Shown: positions 7,504 to 14,130 of the stretch, piece by piece
Layout of the letters: each line of letters begins with the position of its first letter
How positions within the stretch are numbered: position 1 is the first letter of the stretch
Assembly: GCA_036272915.1 (NCBI GenBank)
Contig: DATAXV010000187.1
Location: 1-16,678, forward strand
DNA length: 16,678 nucleotides
Direction: 5' to 3'
From: DATAXV01 sp036272915
GTDB lineage: Bacteria; Chloroflexota; Dormibacteria; Dormibacterales; Dormibacteraceae
Made by a program: the position numbers and the translations under genes
The notes under the pieces: model-generated
The model's database searches: none
What the model was told of the DNA's origin: nothing
The model's input: the letters and a program-made list of their open reading frames with translations, nothing else

Positions 7504-7830
7504 ATGATCGTCGTCACCACCGAGGTCGTGCCGAACCACACCATCCGCGAGGCCAAGGGCCAGGTCTTCGGCGTCGTCGTCCGAAGCCGCGGCCTGGGCG
7601 GCAACATCCTCGCCGGTCTGCGCTCCCTGGTCGGCGGGGAGATCGTCGAGTACACGCAGCTGCTCGAGGAATCGCGGCGCCACGCCGTCGACCGCATGGT
7701 CAAGAACGCCACGCAGATGGGGGCCAACGCCGTCGTCCGGATGCAGTTCGACTCGTCCGAGATCGGCTCGACCATGACCGAGATCGTCGCCTACGGCACC
7801 GCGGTGATCGTGGAAGGCGAAGGAGCCTAG
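7504..7830 (+). CDS. YbjQ/UPF0145 family protein
   Basis: The 108-residue product matches the UPF0145 (YbjQ, putative heavy-metal-binding) family over its full length. The opening strand is MIVVTTEVVPNH, followed by GQVFGVVVRSRGLGGNI, the helix VGGEIVEYTQLLEESRRHA, and the signature MGANAVVRMQFDSSEIG near residues 72-88. The protein is cytoplasmic, forms ring-shaped oligomers in solved homologues, and has no settled biochemical role. AAGGAG about 8 bases upstream supports ATG 7504. The next gene starts 4 bases after its stop, so the two are almost certainly one transcript. The 272 bases before it, shared with the divergent MBL gene, hold no clear regulatory site. Confidence 0.9.
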   Translation: MIVVTTEVVPNHTIREAKGQVFGVVVRSRGLGGNILAGLRSLVGGEIVEYTQLLEESRRHAVDRMVKNATQMGANAVVRMQFDSSEIGSTMTEIVAYGTAVIVEGEGA

Positions 7831-7833
7831 AGC

Positions 7834-8133
7834 ATGTTCCGGATCATCGTCCTCATCGCCGGCCTGGTCATCCTCGCCGGCGGGGTGGTGCTGATCCTGC
7901 TGCACGCGACGACCATCGGGATCGAGCTCGCCTTCATCGGGTTGGTCGTCAGCGCCGGGATGGTCTTCGAGCGGGCGCGCTATCAGCGCAAGCTGCGGGC
8001 GGGCGACCTGGCCGGCTTCGAGAAGACCAACGAGGACTTCATCGACCCGGCCACCGGCAAGGTGACGGAGACCTGGTACAACGCGAGGAGCGGGGAGCGG
8101 AGGTACGTGCCCACCGATCGGGACCCGGTGTGA
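7834..8133 (+). CDS. Two-helix membrane protein paired with YbjQ
   Basis: The 99-residue product begins with two closely spaced hydrophobic helices (about residues 2-24 and 28-45), followed by a basic stretch (ERARYQRKLRAG) and a soluble tail. The tail contains GFEKTNEDFIDPATGKVTET and WYNARSGERRYVP, a short beta motif found at the ends of small membrane proteins. The start is three bases after the stop of the YbjQ gene, implying translational coupling and a shared role. No enzymatic motif is visible, so the protein may anchor or assist its partner at the membrane; this is inference. It ends 7 bases before tRNA-Glu on the other strand. Confidence 0.8.
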   Translation: MFRIIVLIAGLVILAGGVVLILLHATTIGIELAFIGLVVSAGMVFERARYQRKLRAGDLAGFEKTNEDFIDPATGKVTETWYNARSGERRYVPTDRDPV

Positions 8134-8140
8134 GGTTGGG

Positions 8141-8219
8141 TGGTGGCCCGTGCGGGCTTCGAACCCGCGATTTCCGGCTTGAAAGGCCGGCGTCCTAGAC
8201 CAGGCTAGACGAACGGGCC
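8141..8219 (-). tRNA. tRNA-Glu (anticodon TTC)
   Basis: Read from 8219 on the minus strand: the acceptor strands are GGCCCGT and ACGGGCC, the D region GTCTAGCCTGGTCTAGGAC is typical of tRNA-Glu, the anticodon arm is CCGGC-CTTTCAA-GCCGG with anticodon TTC, and the T arm is GCGGG-TTCGAAG-CCCGC. An encoded CCA (8143-8141) follows discriminator A. Confidence 0.95.
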
Positions 8220-8349
8220 GCCGTCAGCGCCCCAGTATGCCACGGCCCGGAAGGACCGCAGCCTCGGCGTCAGGGCCGGCCCCGAAGCTCACGGCTTCAG
8301 GCCCGCCTCGGGCCCGGTGATTCGTCTACGCTGCAGTCGGAGTCAACGA

Positions 8350-8724
8350 ATGCGAGCCATCATCACCGTCTGCCAGATGCTCTTCCGCCTCTTCTGGCTC
8401 GTGAACATCGTGCTCGGGATCCTCTTCTGGACCGGCCACGTCACGGGCCTGGTGCCCCTGCACATCCTCCTCGGCATCATCCTCACCCTCCTGCTCGTGA
8501 TCCTGGCCCTCCTGGCCGGCATCCGCGGCAAGCCCGGTCTCCTGGTCGTCGGTGTGATCGTGGCGATCCTCCTACCCGTCGTCGGTCTCAACCAGCAGAG
8601 CTGGGACCAGGGGTCCGGCCACTGGATCATCCAGGTCCTGCACCTGCTGGTGGGCATCCTCGCGATCGTGACCGCGGAGGCGATCGGGGGCCGCATCAAG
8701 CGGCTGTCGAAGGCCCGGGCCTGA
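8350..8724 (+). CDS. Four-helix membrane protein, unknown function
   Basis: The 124-residue product is almost entirely membrane: hydrophobic segments lie at about 6-29, 36-58, 63-82 and 92-112, with a short basic loop (GIRGKPG) and a basic C-terminal tail (GGRIKRLSKARA) predicted in the cytoplasm. A longer frame from 8317 is possible, but GGAG at 8339-8342 sits 7 bases before ATG 8350, and the extra residues (MIRLRCSRSQR) look non-native, so 8350 is chosen. No known transporter motif is seen. Its stop codon TGA directly abuts the stop codon of the convergent YbjN-like gene. Confidence 0.75.
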   Translation: MRAIITVCQMLFRLFWLVNIVLGILFWTGHVTGLVPLHILLGIILTLLLVILALLAGIRGKPGLLVVGVIVAILLPVVGLNQQSWDQGSGHWIIQVLHLLVGILAIVTAEAIGGRIKRLSKARA

Positions 8725-9582
8725 TCAGCCGGGCGTCCACAGCGCCCGAGCGATGCGGTTCGCCTCGCGGTTGGCGACGTGGACCGTCCACTGGGCGAGA
8801 GGGACGTCGATGCCGGTCCACATCAGGGGCATGCCCAGCTGCCAGTGGACGCGGCCGCTGTCGCCGGTGAGGGCGACCGCCCCGGCGAACGCGCTCCGGT
8901 TCAGCTCCTGCAGGGCGGAGAGCGTCCGCGTCTCCGCCTCCACGGCGCAGGTGACGTCGGGCGTGGCGCGGACCACGACCAGGCGCTCACGCTCCCACGC
9001 CACCTCCACCCTGGTCCCGGAGCCGATCTCGACAACGAGCGGCCGGCCCTCCGAGCTCGCCTCGACCTCGACGCCGGACTGGTCCAGCGCCCAGCGCAGA
9101 GAGTCGACGACACCCTCCACTTCGGGGGCCGGGACGCGACGGAGCTGCGCCTCCATGAACCCCTCGGCGTCGCCGCCTCGGGGCCACTCCGTGCGCAGCC
9201 ACTGGGCCGCGTCGCGCGCGGCCGTGATCGCCTTGCGCACGGCGTGGCCGGCATGCGTCTCCAGGCCGACGTAGGCGGTGGTCGCCAGCCCGATGTAGCC
9301 GCTCCAGGGATCGTGCCAGACGCCGCCCAGCGACCAGCTCAGGTTGAGGTCGTTGAGGCGCTGCAGGGTCTCGTTGGAGGAGGGGGCGGCGATCACGCGG
9401 TCGGCGCTGACGCGGACCGTCGGCTCGCGCAGCCGGGCCACGAACGAGACTGGCTCGGCGCCGCCCTCGAGGGCGAAGCGGAACAGGGCGCGAGGTCCGC
9501 CGTCCCCCTCCTCGGCGGTGTAGCGCAGGCCGATCTGGTCGAGGAGGGCATGGATCCGCGGCCCCGGACCGACCTCTCCCAT
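8725..9582 (-). CDS. Tandem YbjN-like domain protein
   Basis: The product is 285 residues from ATG 9582; an AGGGAGG Shine-Dalgarno 5-6 bases upstream favours this over ATG 9597 (290 residues). Two similar halves are visible. Each has a hydrophobic strand set, a 'LN' helix (LQRLNDLNLSW in the first, LSALQELNRSAF in the second), a glycine/tryptophan strand pair (SGYIGLATTAYV and SGRVHWQLGMPLM) and a terminal helix. This is the pattern of the YbjN / type III secretion chaperone-like fold, which mediates protein-protein contacts; YbjN proteins often influence motility or stress traits. The duplication and fold are inferred from pattern, not from a search. There is no signal peptide. The histidine phosphatase gene lies 67 bases upstream on the same strand and may be cotranscribed. 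Confidence 0.6.
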   Translation of the reverse strand: MGEVGPGPRIHALLDQIGLRYTAEEGDGGPRALFRFALEGGAEPVSFVARLREPTVRVSADRVIAAPSSNETLQRLNDLNLSWSLGGVWHDPWSGYIGLATTAYVGLETHAGHAVRKAITAARDAAQWLRTEWPRGGDAEGFMEAQLRRVPAPEVEGVVDSLRWALDQSGVEVEASSEGRPLVVEIGSGTRVEVAWERERLVVVRATPDVTCAVEAETRTLSALQELNRSAFAGAVALTGDSGRVHWQLGMPLMWTGIDVPLAQWTVHVANREANRIARALWTPG

Positions 9583-9649
9583 GACGGCCTCCCTCATCCC
9601 ACCTTCAGAACGTGTACGCGACCGCCCGGTTACCGCTGGAGCTCTCGGC

Positions 9650-10249
9650 TCAGCTCACCGGGGTGCCGTCGACCGCGTAGAGCAGCCCGTTTCCGATCCG
9701 CATGCGCTCGCCGGGAACGCCGCCGGCCATGGCCTCCATGACCAGGCGCATGAGCATGCCGTGGCTGACGACGAGGGCCGGTCCGCCGGCGGCGGCGATG
9801 TCGCCCAGCGCCTCCAGCCCTCGTTGGCGGGCATTGGCCACCGCCTCCCCGCCGGGGAAGGTGAATCGCTCCTCGTCCGCCCTCCAGGTGGCGAGAAGGC
9901 CGCCGTCCCTGGCCTCGATGTCCGGCGTTCGAAGGTCGGTCCAGTCACCGACGTCGACCTCGGCCAGGCGCTCGTCCTCGATCGGAACCAGGCCGAGGCG
10001 CTCGCCGACGATGCGGGCGGTCTCGCTGGCCCGGATCAGCGGGCTGGTCCAGATGACGCGCGGACCGTGCGCCTCGACGCGAACCGCCAGCTCAGCCGCC
10101 TGCCGGCGCCCGTTGTCGTTGAGCGGCACCTGCTTGCGGCCCTGGAACCGGCGCTCGACGTTGTGGTCGGTCTCCCCGTGCCGGGCGAGGAGGATGTCCC
10201 GGGGCCCGGTCGGCGCCTGCGCCTCGCCGTCAGGCGCGGTCGTGGCCAC
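9650..10249 (-). CDS. Histidine phosphatase (phosphoglycerate mutase-like)
   Basis: The 199-residue product has the histidine phosphatase signature LLARHGETDHN: catalytic His24 within R23-H24-G25. Arg73 in SPLIRASETA, Glu97 in RLAEVDVGDW and the second His163 in VVSHGML complete the active site. Such enzymes hydrolyse phosphate monoesters through a phosphohistidine intermediate; substrates include sugar phosphates, alpha-ribazole phosphate and nucleotides, and the exact one cannot be read here. The protein is cytoplasmic and slightly shorter than GpmB-type members. The start is GTG 10249 with GAGGGG just upstream. The gene diverges from the ECF41 sigma gene, leaving 97 bases that must hold both promoters. 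Confidence 0.9.
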   Translation of the reverse strand: MATTAPDGEAQAPTGPRDILLARHGETDHNVERRFQGRKQVPLNDNGRRQAAELAVRVEAHGPRVIWTSPLIRASETARIVGERLGLVPIEDERLAEVDVGDWTDLRTPDIEARDGGLLATWRADEERFTFPGGEAVANARQRGLEALGDIAAAGGPALVVSHGMLMRLVMEAMAGGVPGERMRIGNGLLYAVDGTPVS

Positions 10250-10346
10250 CTCGTCCCCTCCTCATCCTGTCCGAAGTGTAATGGGAGGCCACGGGCCCCG
10301 TTCGGCGAGCCGGGCCGCGCCTGCCCGTTGGTATCGTGACCGGACG

Positions 10347-11267
10347 ATGGAGCGCCCGAGCGCGCCCGACGCGGACGCCGACACCCCCGAAGCCGTCTTC
10401 ACCGCGCTTCGCCCGCTGCTGTTCTCCGTCGCCTACCGGCTGCTCGGGCGTCCCGCCGACGCCGAGGACGTGGTCCAGGAGAGCTGGCTACGCTACGCGC
10501 GGGCGGCCGAGGAGGTCCGCGATCCCCGCTCCTGGCTGGTCCAGGTCGTCACCCGGATCTGCCTCGACCAGCTTCGCTCGGCCCGGGAGCGGCACGAGCG
10601 GGGGGCCGGCGTCTGGCTGCCGGAGCCGGTGCTCACCGGCGAGTCGGCGGCCGAGGATCCGCTGGAGGCGGTGGAGCGCCGGGACCTGCTCTCGATGGGC
10701 GCGCTGGCCATGCTGCAGAGGCTGTCACCCGCCGAGCGCGCGGCGCTGGTCCTGCATGAGGCGATCGGCCTGACCCACGGGGAGGTGGCTGCGGTCATCG
10801 GCGTCAGCGAATCTGCCTCGCGCCAGCTGCTCTCCCGGGCCCGCCGCCACGTCGCCGCCGATCCCGCCCGCCAGCCCAGCCCGTCCCCGGCGATGCACCG
10901 ACGGCTGCTCGACGCGCTCCGGATCGCCTTCGACAGCGGCGACACCGGCGGGCTGGTCGGCGTGCTCCGCGAGGATGCGGTCCTCGTCCACGACACGGGT
11001 GGCGAGCTCCCGAGTCCGACCAGGCCCCTGGTCGGCCCGGAGAGGATCCTCCGCTTCCTGGCCCGGGTCTCGGCCCTGCGGATATACGCGGTCTCCGACG
11101 TCGAGGTCAACGGGGAGCCCGGCCTCCTCTTTCACGCCGGCGGCGAACCCGCCTACCTGGTCACCTGCATGCTCGACGGCGAGGGACGGCTGCGGCTCGC
11201 CCTCGACGTCGGCGGCCCGACCAAGCTCGCGTACGCCAGACGCCAGGGGATCCGCCTTCCTGCCTGA
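10347..11267 (+). CDS. ECF41-type (SigJ-like) sigma factor
   Basis: The 306-residue product is an extracytoplasmic-function sigma factor of the ECF41 group, which lacks a separate anti-sigma factor and uses its own C-terminal domain. Region 2 is about 18-86 (LFSVAYRLLG, AEDVVQESWLRY). The linker WLPEP at 90-94 is diagnostic. Region 4 is about 115-168 (LSPAERAALVLHEAIG, then VAAVIGVSESASRQLLSRAR). The SnoaL-like extension is 183-296. ECF41 marks in the extension appear as HDTGGE (215-220, for DGGGK), NGEPG (255-259) and GPTKL (290-294, for NPDKL). The frame is open far upstream, so the start is set at ATG 10347 by the domain edge. By family rule it directs transcription of the adjacent epimerase gene, and a matching promoter lies between the two. 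Confidence 0.93.
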   Translation: MERPSAPDADADTPEAVFTALRPLLFSVAYRLLGRPADAEDVVQESWLRYARAAEEVRDPRSWLVQVVTRICLDQLRSARERHERGAGVWLPEPVLTGESAAEDPLEAVERRDLLSMGALAMLQRLSPAERAALVLHEAIGLTHGEVAAVIGVSESASRQLLSRARRHVAADPARQPSPSPAMHRRLLDALRIAFDSGDTGGLVGVLREDAVLVHDTGGELPSPTRPLVGPERILRFLARVSALRIYAVSDVEVNGEPGLLFHAGGEPAYLVTCMLDGEGRLRLALDVGGPTKLAYARRQGIRLPA

Positions 11268-11271
11268 TCCC

Positions 11272-11298
11272 TGTCACGCTCGGGGCCCCTGTCTCGTC
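11272..11298 (+). promoter_or_regulatory. Candidate ECF41 promoter
   Basis: TGTCACG at 11272-11278 is followed by exactly 16 bases and then CGTC at 11295-11298. The published ECF41 target consensus, as I recall it, is TGTCACA-N16-CGTC, so this is a match with one substitution. It begins 5 bases after the sigma stop and lies 50 bases before the epimerase start, the expected position for a COE target gene. Confidence 0.75.
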
Positions 11299-11348
11299 CA
11301 CGGGACGGACACTGAGAAGGCCACGAGACGGCAGGAAAGGAGGCAGTC

Positions 11349-12287
11349 ATGCGAGTCATGGTCGTGGGAGCCGGCGGCGCAATCGGCACCCGGCTCGTCC
11401 CTCAGCTCCGTGAACGGGGACACCAGGTGGTCGGCAGCTCCCGTTCATCCGCCGGCGGCGAGCGCCTGCGGGCGCTCGGCGCCGAACCGATCGCGCTCGA
11501 TGCGCTGGACGCCGAGGCGGTCCGCAGGGCGGTCGCCGACATCCACCCCGACGCCATCGTCCACCAGGCGACGGCCCTGTCCGACCTGAGCGACTTCAAG
11601 CACTTCGACCGCAGCTTCGCCCAGACCAACCGGCTGCGGACCGAGGGGACCGACAACCTCATCGCCGCGGCGAGCGAGGCCGGGGTTGGACGCCTGGTGT
11701 TCCAGAGCTACGCCAACCATCGCTACGCGCGCGTCGGCGGACCGGTCAAGGCCGAGGACGATCCTTTGGACCCGGCGCCGGTGGCGGCGATGCGTGAGAC
11801 CCTGGCGGCGATGGCCCATCTGGATCGCGCGGTCACCGCGGCCGGCGGGATCGCACTCCGCTACGGCAACTTCTACGGCGATCCCGACGGCCTCCTCGAG
11901 GCCGTGCGTGCCCGCAAGTTCCCGATCGTCGGGGACGGCGCGGGCGTCTGGTCGCAGATCCACCTCGAGGACGCGGCCGCCGCCACCGTGCTCGCCCTCG
12001 AGCACGAGGGTCCGGCCGTCTACAACATCGTCGACGACGAGCCCGCTGCCACCGGCGTGTGGCTGCCGGAGCTGGCCAGGATCATCGGCGCCAGGCCACC
12101 CCAGCACTTCCCCCGACCGATCGCACGGCTCTTCGCCGGCGAGGCGCCGGTCGTGATGGCCACCGAATCCAGAGGGGCGTCCAACGCCAGGGCCAAGCGT
12201 GAGCTGGGATGGACGCTCCGCTACCCGAGCTGGCGCCAGGGATTCGCCGCCGCCTACGGCGGCCAGGAGGCCGTCGGCGCCGCGTGA
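11349..12287 (+). CDS. NAD(P)-dependent epimerase/reductase, ECF41 target
   Basis: The 312-residue product is an extended short-chain dehydrogenase/epimerase with the Rossmann motif MVVGAGGAIGTRL (4-16). FQSYANHRYA (118-127) stands where the active Ser-Tyr segment of the family falls, and the LRYGNFYGDPD strand (170-180) and SQIHLEDAAAATV (202-214) are typical of nucleotide-sugar epimerase-like enzymes. A classical Tyr-x-x-x-Lys pair is not evident, so activity may be altered. AAAGGAGG (11336-11343) sits 5 bases before ATG 11349. Carboxymuconolactone decarboxylases, oxidoreductases and epimerases are the usual ECF41-controlled neighbours, so this is very likely the sigma factor's target. The substrate is unknown. 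A hairpin follows at 12294-12325. Confidence 0.88.
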   Translation: MRVMVVGAGGAIGTRLVPQLRERGHQVVGSSRSSAGGERLRALGAEPIALDALDAEAVRRAVADIHPDAIVHQATALSDLSDFKHFDRSFAQTNRLRTEGTDNLIAAASEAGVGRLVFQSYANHRYARVGGPVKAEDDPLDPAPVAAMRETLAAMAHLDRAVTAAGGIALRYGNFYGDPDGLLEAVRARKFPIVGDGAGVWSQIHLEDAAAATVLALEHEGPAVYNIVDDEPAATGVWLPELARIIGARPPQHFPRPIARLFAGEAPVVMATESRGASNARAKRELGWTLRYPSWRQGFAAAYGGQEAVGAA

Positions 12288-12293
12288 CGCCGG

Positions 12294-12325
12294 GGAGCGG
12301 TCGCCCGTCCACGGGCGGCCGCTCC
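12294..12325. terminator. Hairpin downstream of epimerase
   Basis: GGAGCGGTCGCCCGT (12294-12308) pairs with ACGGGCGGCCGCTCC (12311-12325) with one T-G pair and a two-base loop: a 15-bp stem 7 bases after the epimerase stop. It also lies downstream of the convergent suppressor-of-fused gene, so it may stop both. No T-tract follows. Confidence 0.75.
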
Positions 12326-12363
12326 TCCTCGGACGCTGTGACCGTCCCGCCGGTTGCGTTCGG

Positions 12364-12939
12364 TCAGACGGCTGAGCGCGGTGAGGGTCGAGCAGATCGG
12401 TGCCGCGCGACCTCCACAGGCCCGGGGGCGTCTCGTCGTCCCCACGCTCGCGAACCAGCTCGAACTCGGCGCGGGTGGCGGGGACGATGGTGATGAACCG
12501 CAGCGCCAGCTCGCCCTGATCGTCGTAGTACAGGTCGAAGTCCTCACCCGCGTAGGGATTCGAGGAGGCCAGGAGGAGCTCGATTTCGGTGTCGGGGATC
12601 AACGGCCCATCGTTGACGTACCCGCCGCCGTGCTCGAAACCCCTTCCCGCTCTGCACTGCCCGATCGGCGATGACGTGCAGCAGACAGGCCTCCCCCTCC
12701 TCCGGCGCCGGCAGGACCGAGATCACGAACTCCTCGGGGCCGGCGATCTTCTGGAGACGGACGCCGGTCGTCGCCAGCGAGACCATCTGGGATTCAGGGC
12801 GCGCATGGAGACCGATGGAGAATCCCCCGTTGCGTCCGTCGACCATCGGCCCCCAACCACGTATCACCGGGCCCAGGTGACGCTCGGTATGAGCCAGCAA
12901 CCCCTCGTAGCGCCGCGGATCGGCGTGGGGATAGGTCAT
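12364..12939 (-). pseudogene. Suppressor-of-fused-domain protein, frameshifted
   Basis: Reading from ATG 12939, the first frame gives MTYPHADPRRYEGLLAHTER and continues through MVSLATTGVR, PEEFVISVLPA and ADRAVQSGKGF. It is then lost at the three-T run (12637-12639 on the plus strand). Removing one T brings in a second frame, EHGGGYVNDGPLIPDTEIEL, LLASSNPYAGEDFDLYYDD, LALRFITIVPATRAEFELV and GTDLLDP. That frame has no nearby stop; adding one base to the three-C run (12385-12387) gives PSPRSAV and a TGA at 12364. The repaired 191-residue protein fits the bacterial SUFU family, whose members are common in polymorphic-toxin immunity and regulatory settings. No toxin gene is adjacent. No Shine-Dalgarno is clear. 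The assignment comes from pattern memory, not a search. Confidence 0.6.
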
Positions 12940-13058
12940 CGGCCAGGGCGTATACGGCGTTCCGGCCCGCCCTGCGCGACCCCGGCCGCTGATCTCAGGG
13001 TCTGCCGGGCACCAGGCCTGAGGAACCGCCGGACCGAGCCGTCCGTACACTCCGGCGC

Positions 13059-14107
13059 ATGGAATACCGCCAGCTCGGACGTTCCGGTCTCAGGGTGTCG
13101 GCCCTCACGCTCGGCACGATGACCTTCGGTGGCTCCAGCCAGGTCGGGACGACCGACGTGGACGGCGCCCGTCGGCAGGTCGACATGTGTCTCGACGCCG
13201 GCGTCAACCTCTTCGACACCGCCAACGTCTACAACCAGGGCGTCTCCGAGGAGATGCTGGCAGGGCCGTGACCGGCCGGCGTGACCGGTTCCTCCTCGCC
13301 ACCAAGGTGCGCATGCGCACCGGCCCGGGCCCCAACGACGGAGGCCTCTCCCGCAAGCACATCGTCGACCAGCTGGAGGCGAGCCTGCGGCGCCTGGGAA
13401 CCGACTACGTGGACCTGTACCAGGTCCACGAGTGGGACGGCACGACGCCTCTGGAGGAGACGATGGAGGCGCTGGACACGCTGGTGCGCTCCGGCAAGGT
13501 GCGCTACATCGGCGCCTCCAACTACTCCGGCTGGCACCTGATGAAGGCTCTTGGCGTGTCCGAGCGCCAGGGCTACCAGCGCTTCGTCAGCCAGCAGATC
13601 TACTACTCGCCCCAGGCCAGGGAGGCCGAGTACGAGCTGGTTCCCATCAGCCTCGATCAGGGCCTTGGCATCCTCATCTGGAGCCCGCTCGCCGGCGGCC
13701 TGCTCTCCGGCAAGTACCGGCGTGGCGTCGAGGCGCCGGCGGGCTCGCGCCATCTCACCGGGTGGAGCGAGCCCCCGGTCCGGGACGAGGAGCAGACCTA
13801 CGACATCATCGAGGAGCTCATCCAGGTCGGGGAGGCGCACGGCGTCGAGGCGGCACAGGTCACGCTCGCCTACCTGCTGCGCAAGCCGGCGGTCACCTCA
13901 TTGGTGATCGGGGCGCGCACCGATGCCCAGCTCGAGGCGAACCTGAAGGCCGTCGAGCTGCAGCTGACCGACGACGAGATGGAGCGCATCGACCGCGTCA
14001 GCCGGCCGCCTCTGCTCTACCCCTACTGGCATCAGATGAACAGCGTCGCCGAGAGGCTGGGTCCGGCCGACCTCTCGCTGCTGGCGCCCCACCTGCGGGG
14101 CGACTGA
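13059..14107 (+). pseudogene. Aldo/keto reductase, single-base frameshift
   Basis: The first frame (13059-13271) encodes MEYRQLGRSGLRVSALTLGT, then TMTFGGSS, NLFDTANVYNQG and SEEMLAG before an early stop. The remainder (to 14107) continues as RAVTGRRDRFLLATKVRM, LYQVHEWDGTTPLEE, KVRYIGASNYSGW, LIWSPLAGGLLSGKYRRG and SLVIGARTDAQLE. Adding one G at the GG run 13259-13260 makes EEMLGRAVTGRRD and an unbroken 349-residue protein of normal length for the AKR superfamily. The catalytic tetrad (Asp, Tyr, Lys, His in DTANVY, ATK and YQVHEW) is otherwise intact. It would reduce aldehydes or ketones with NADPH. Whether the indel is real or a sequencing error is open, because the downstream codons show no sign of decay. 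It diverges from the SUFU gene. Confidence 0.85.
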
Positions 14108-14130
14108 CGAGCCAGTCCGGGGGGGGCGGC

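Noticed and set aside
11445..12602. A 385-codon minus-strand frame opposite the epimerase
   Set aside because: Only its first part (12364-12602) shows suppressor-of-fused signal. The rest is antisense noise kept open by high GC.
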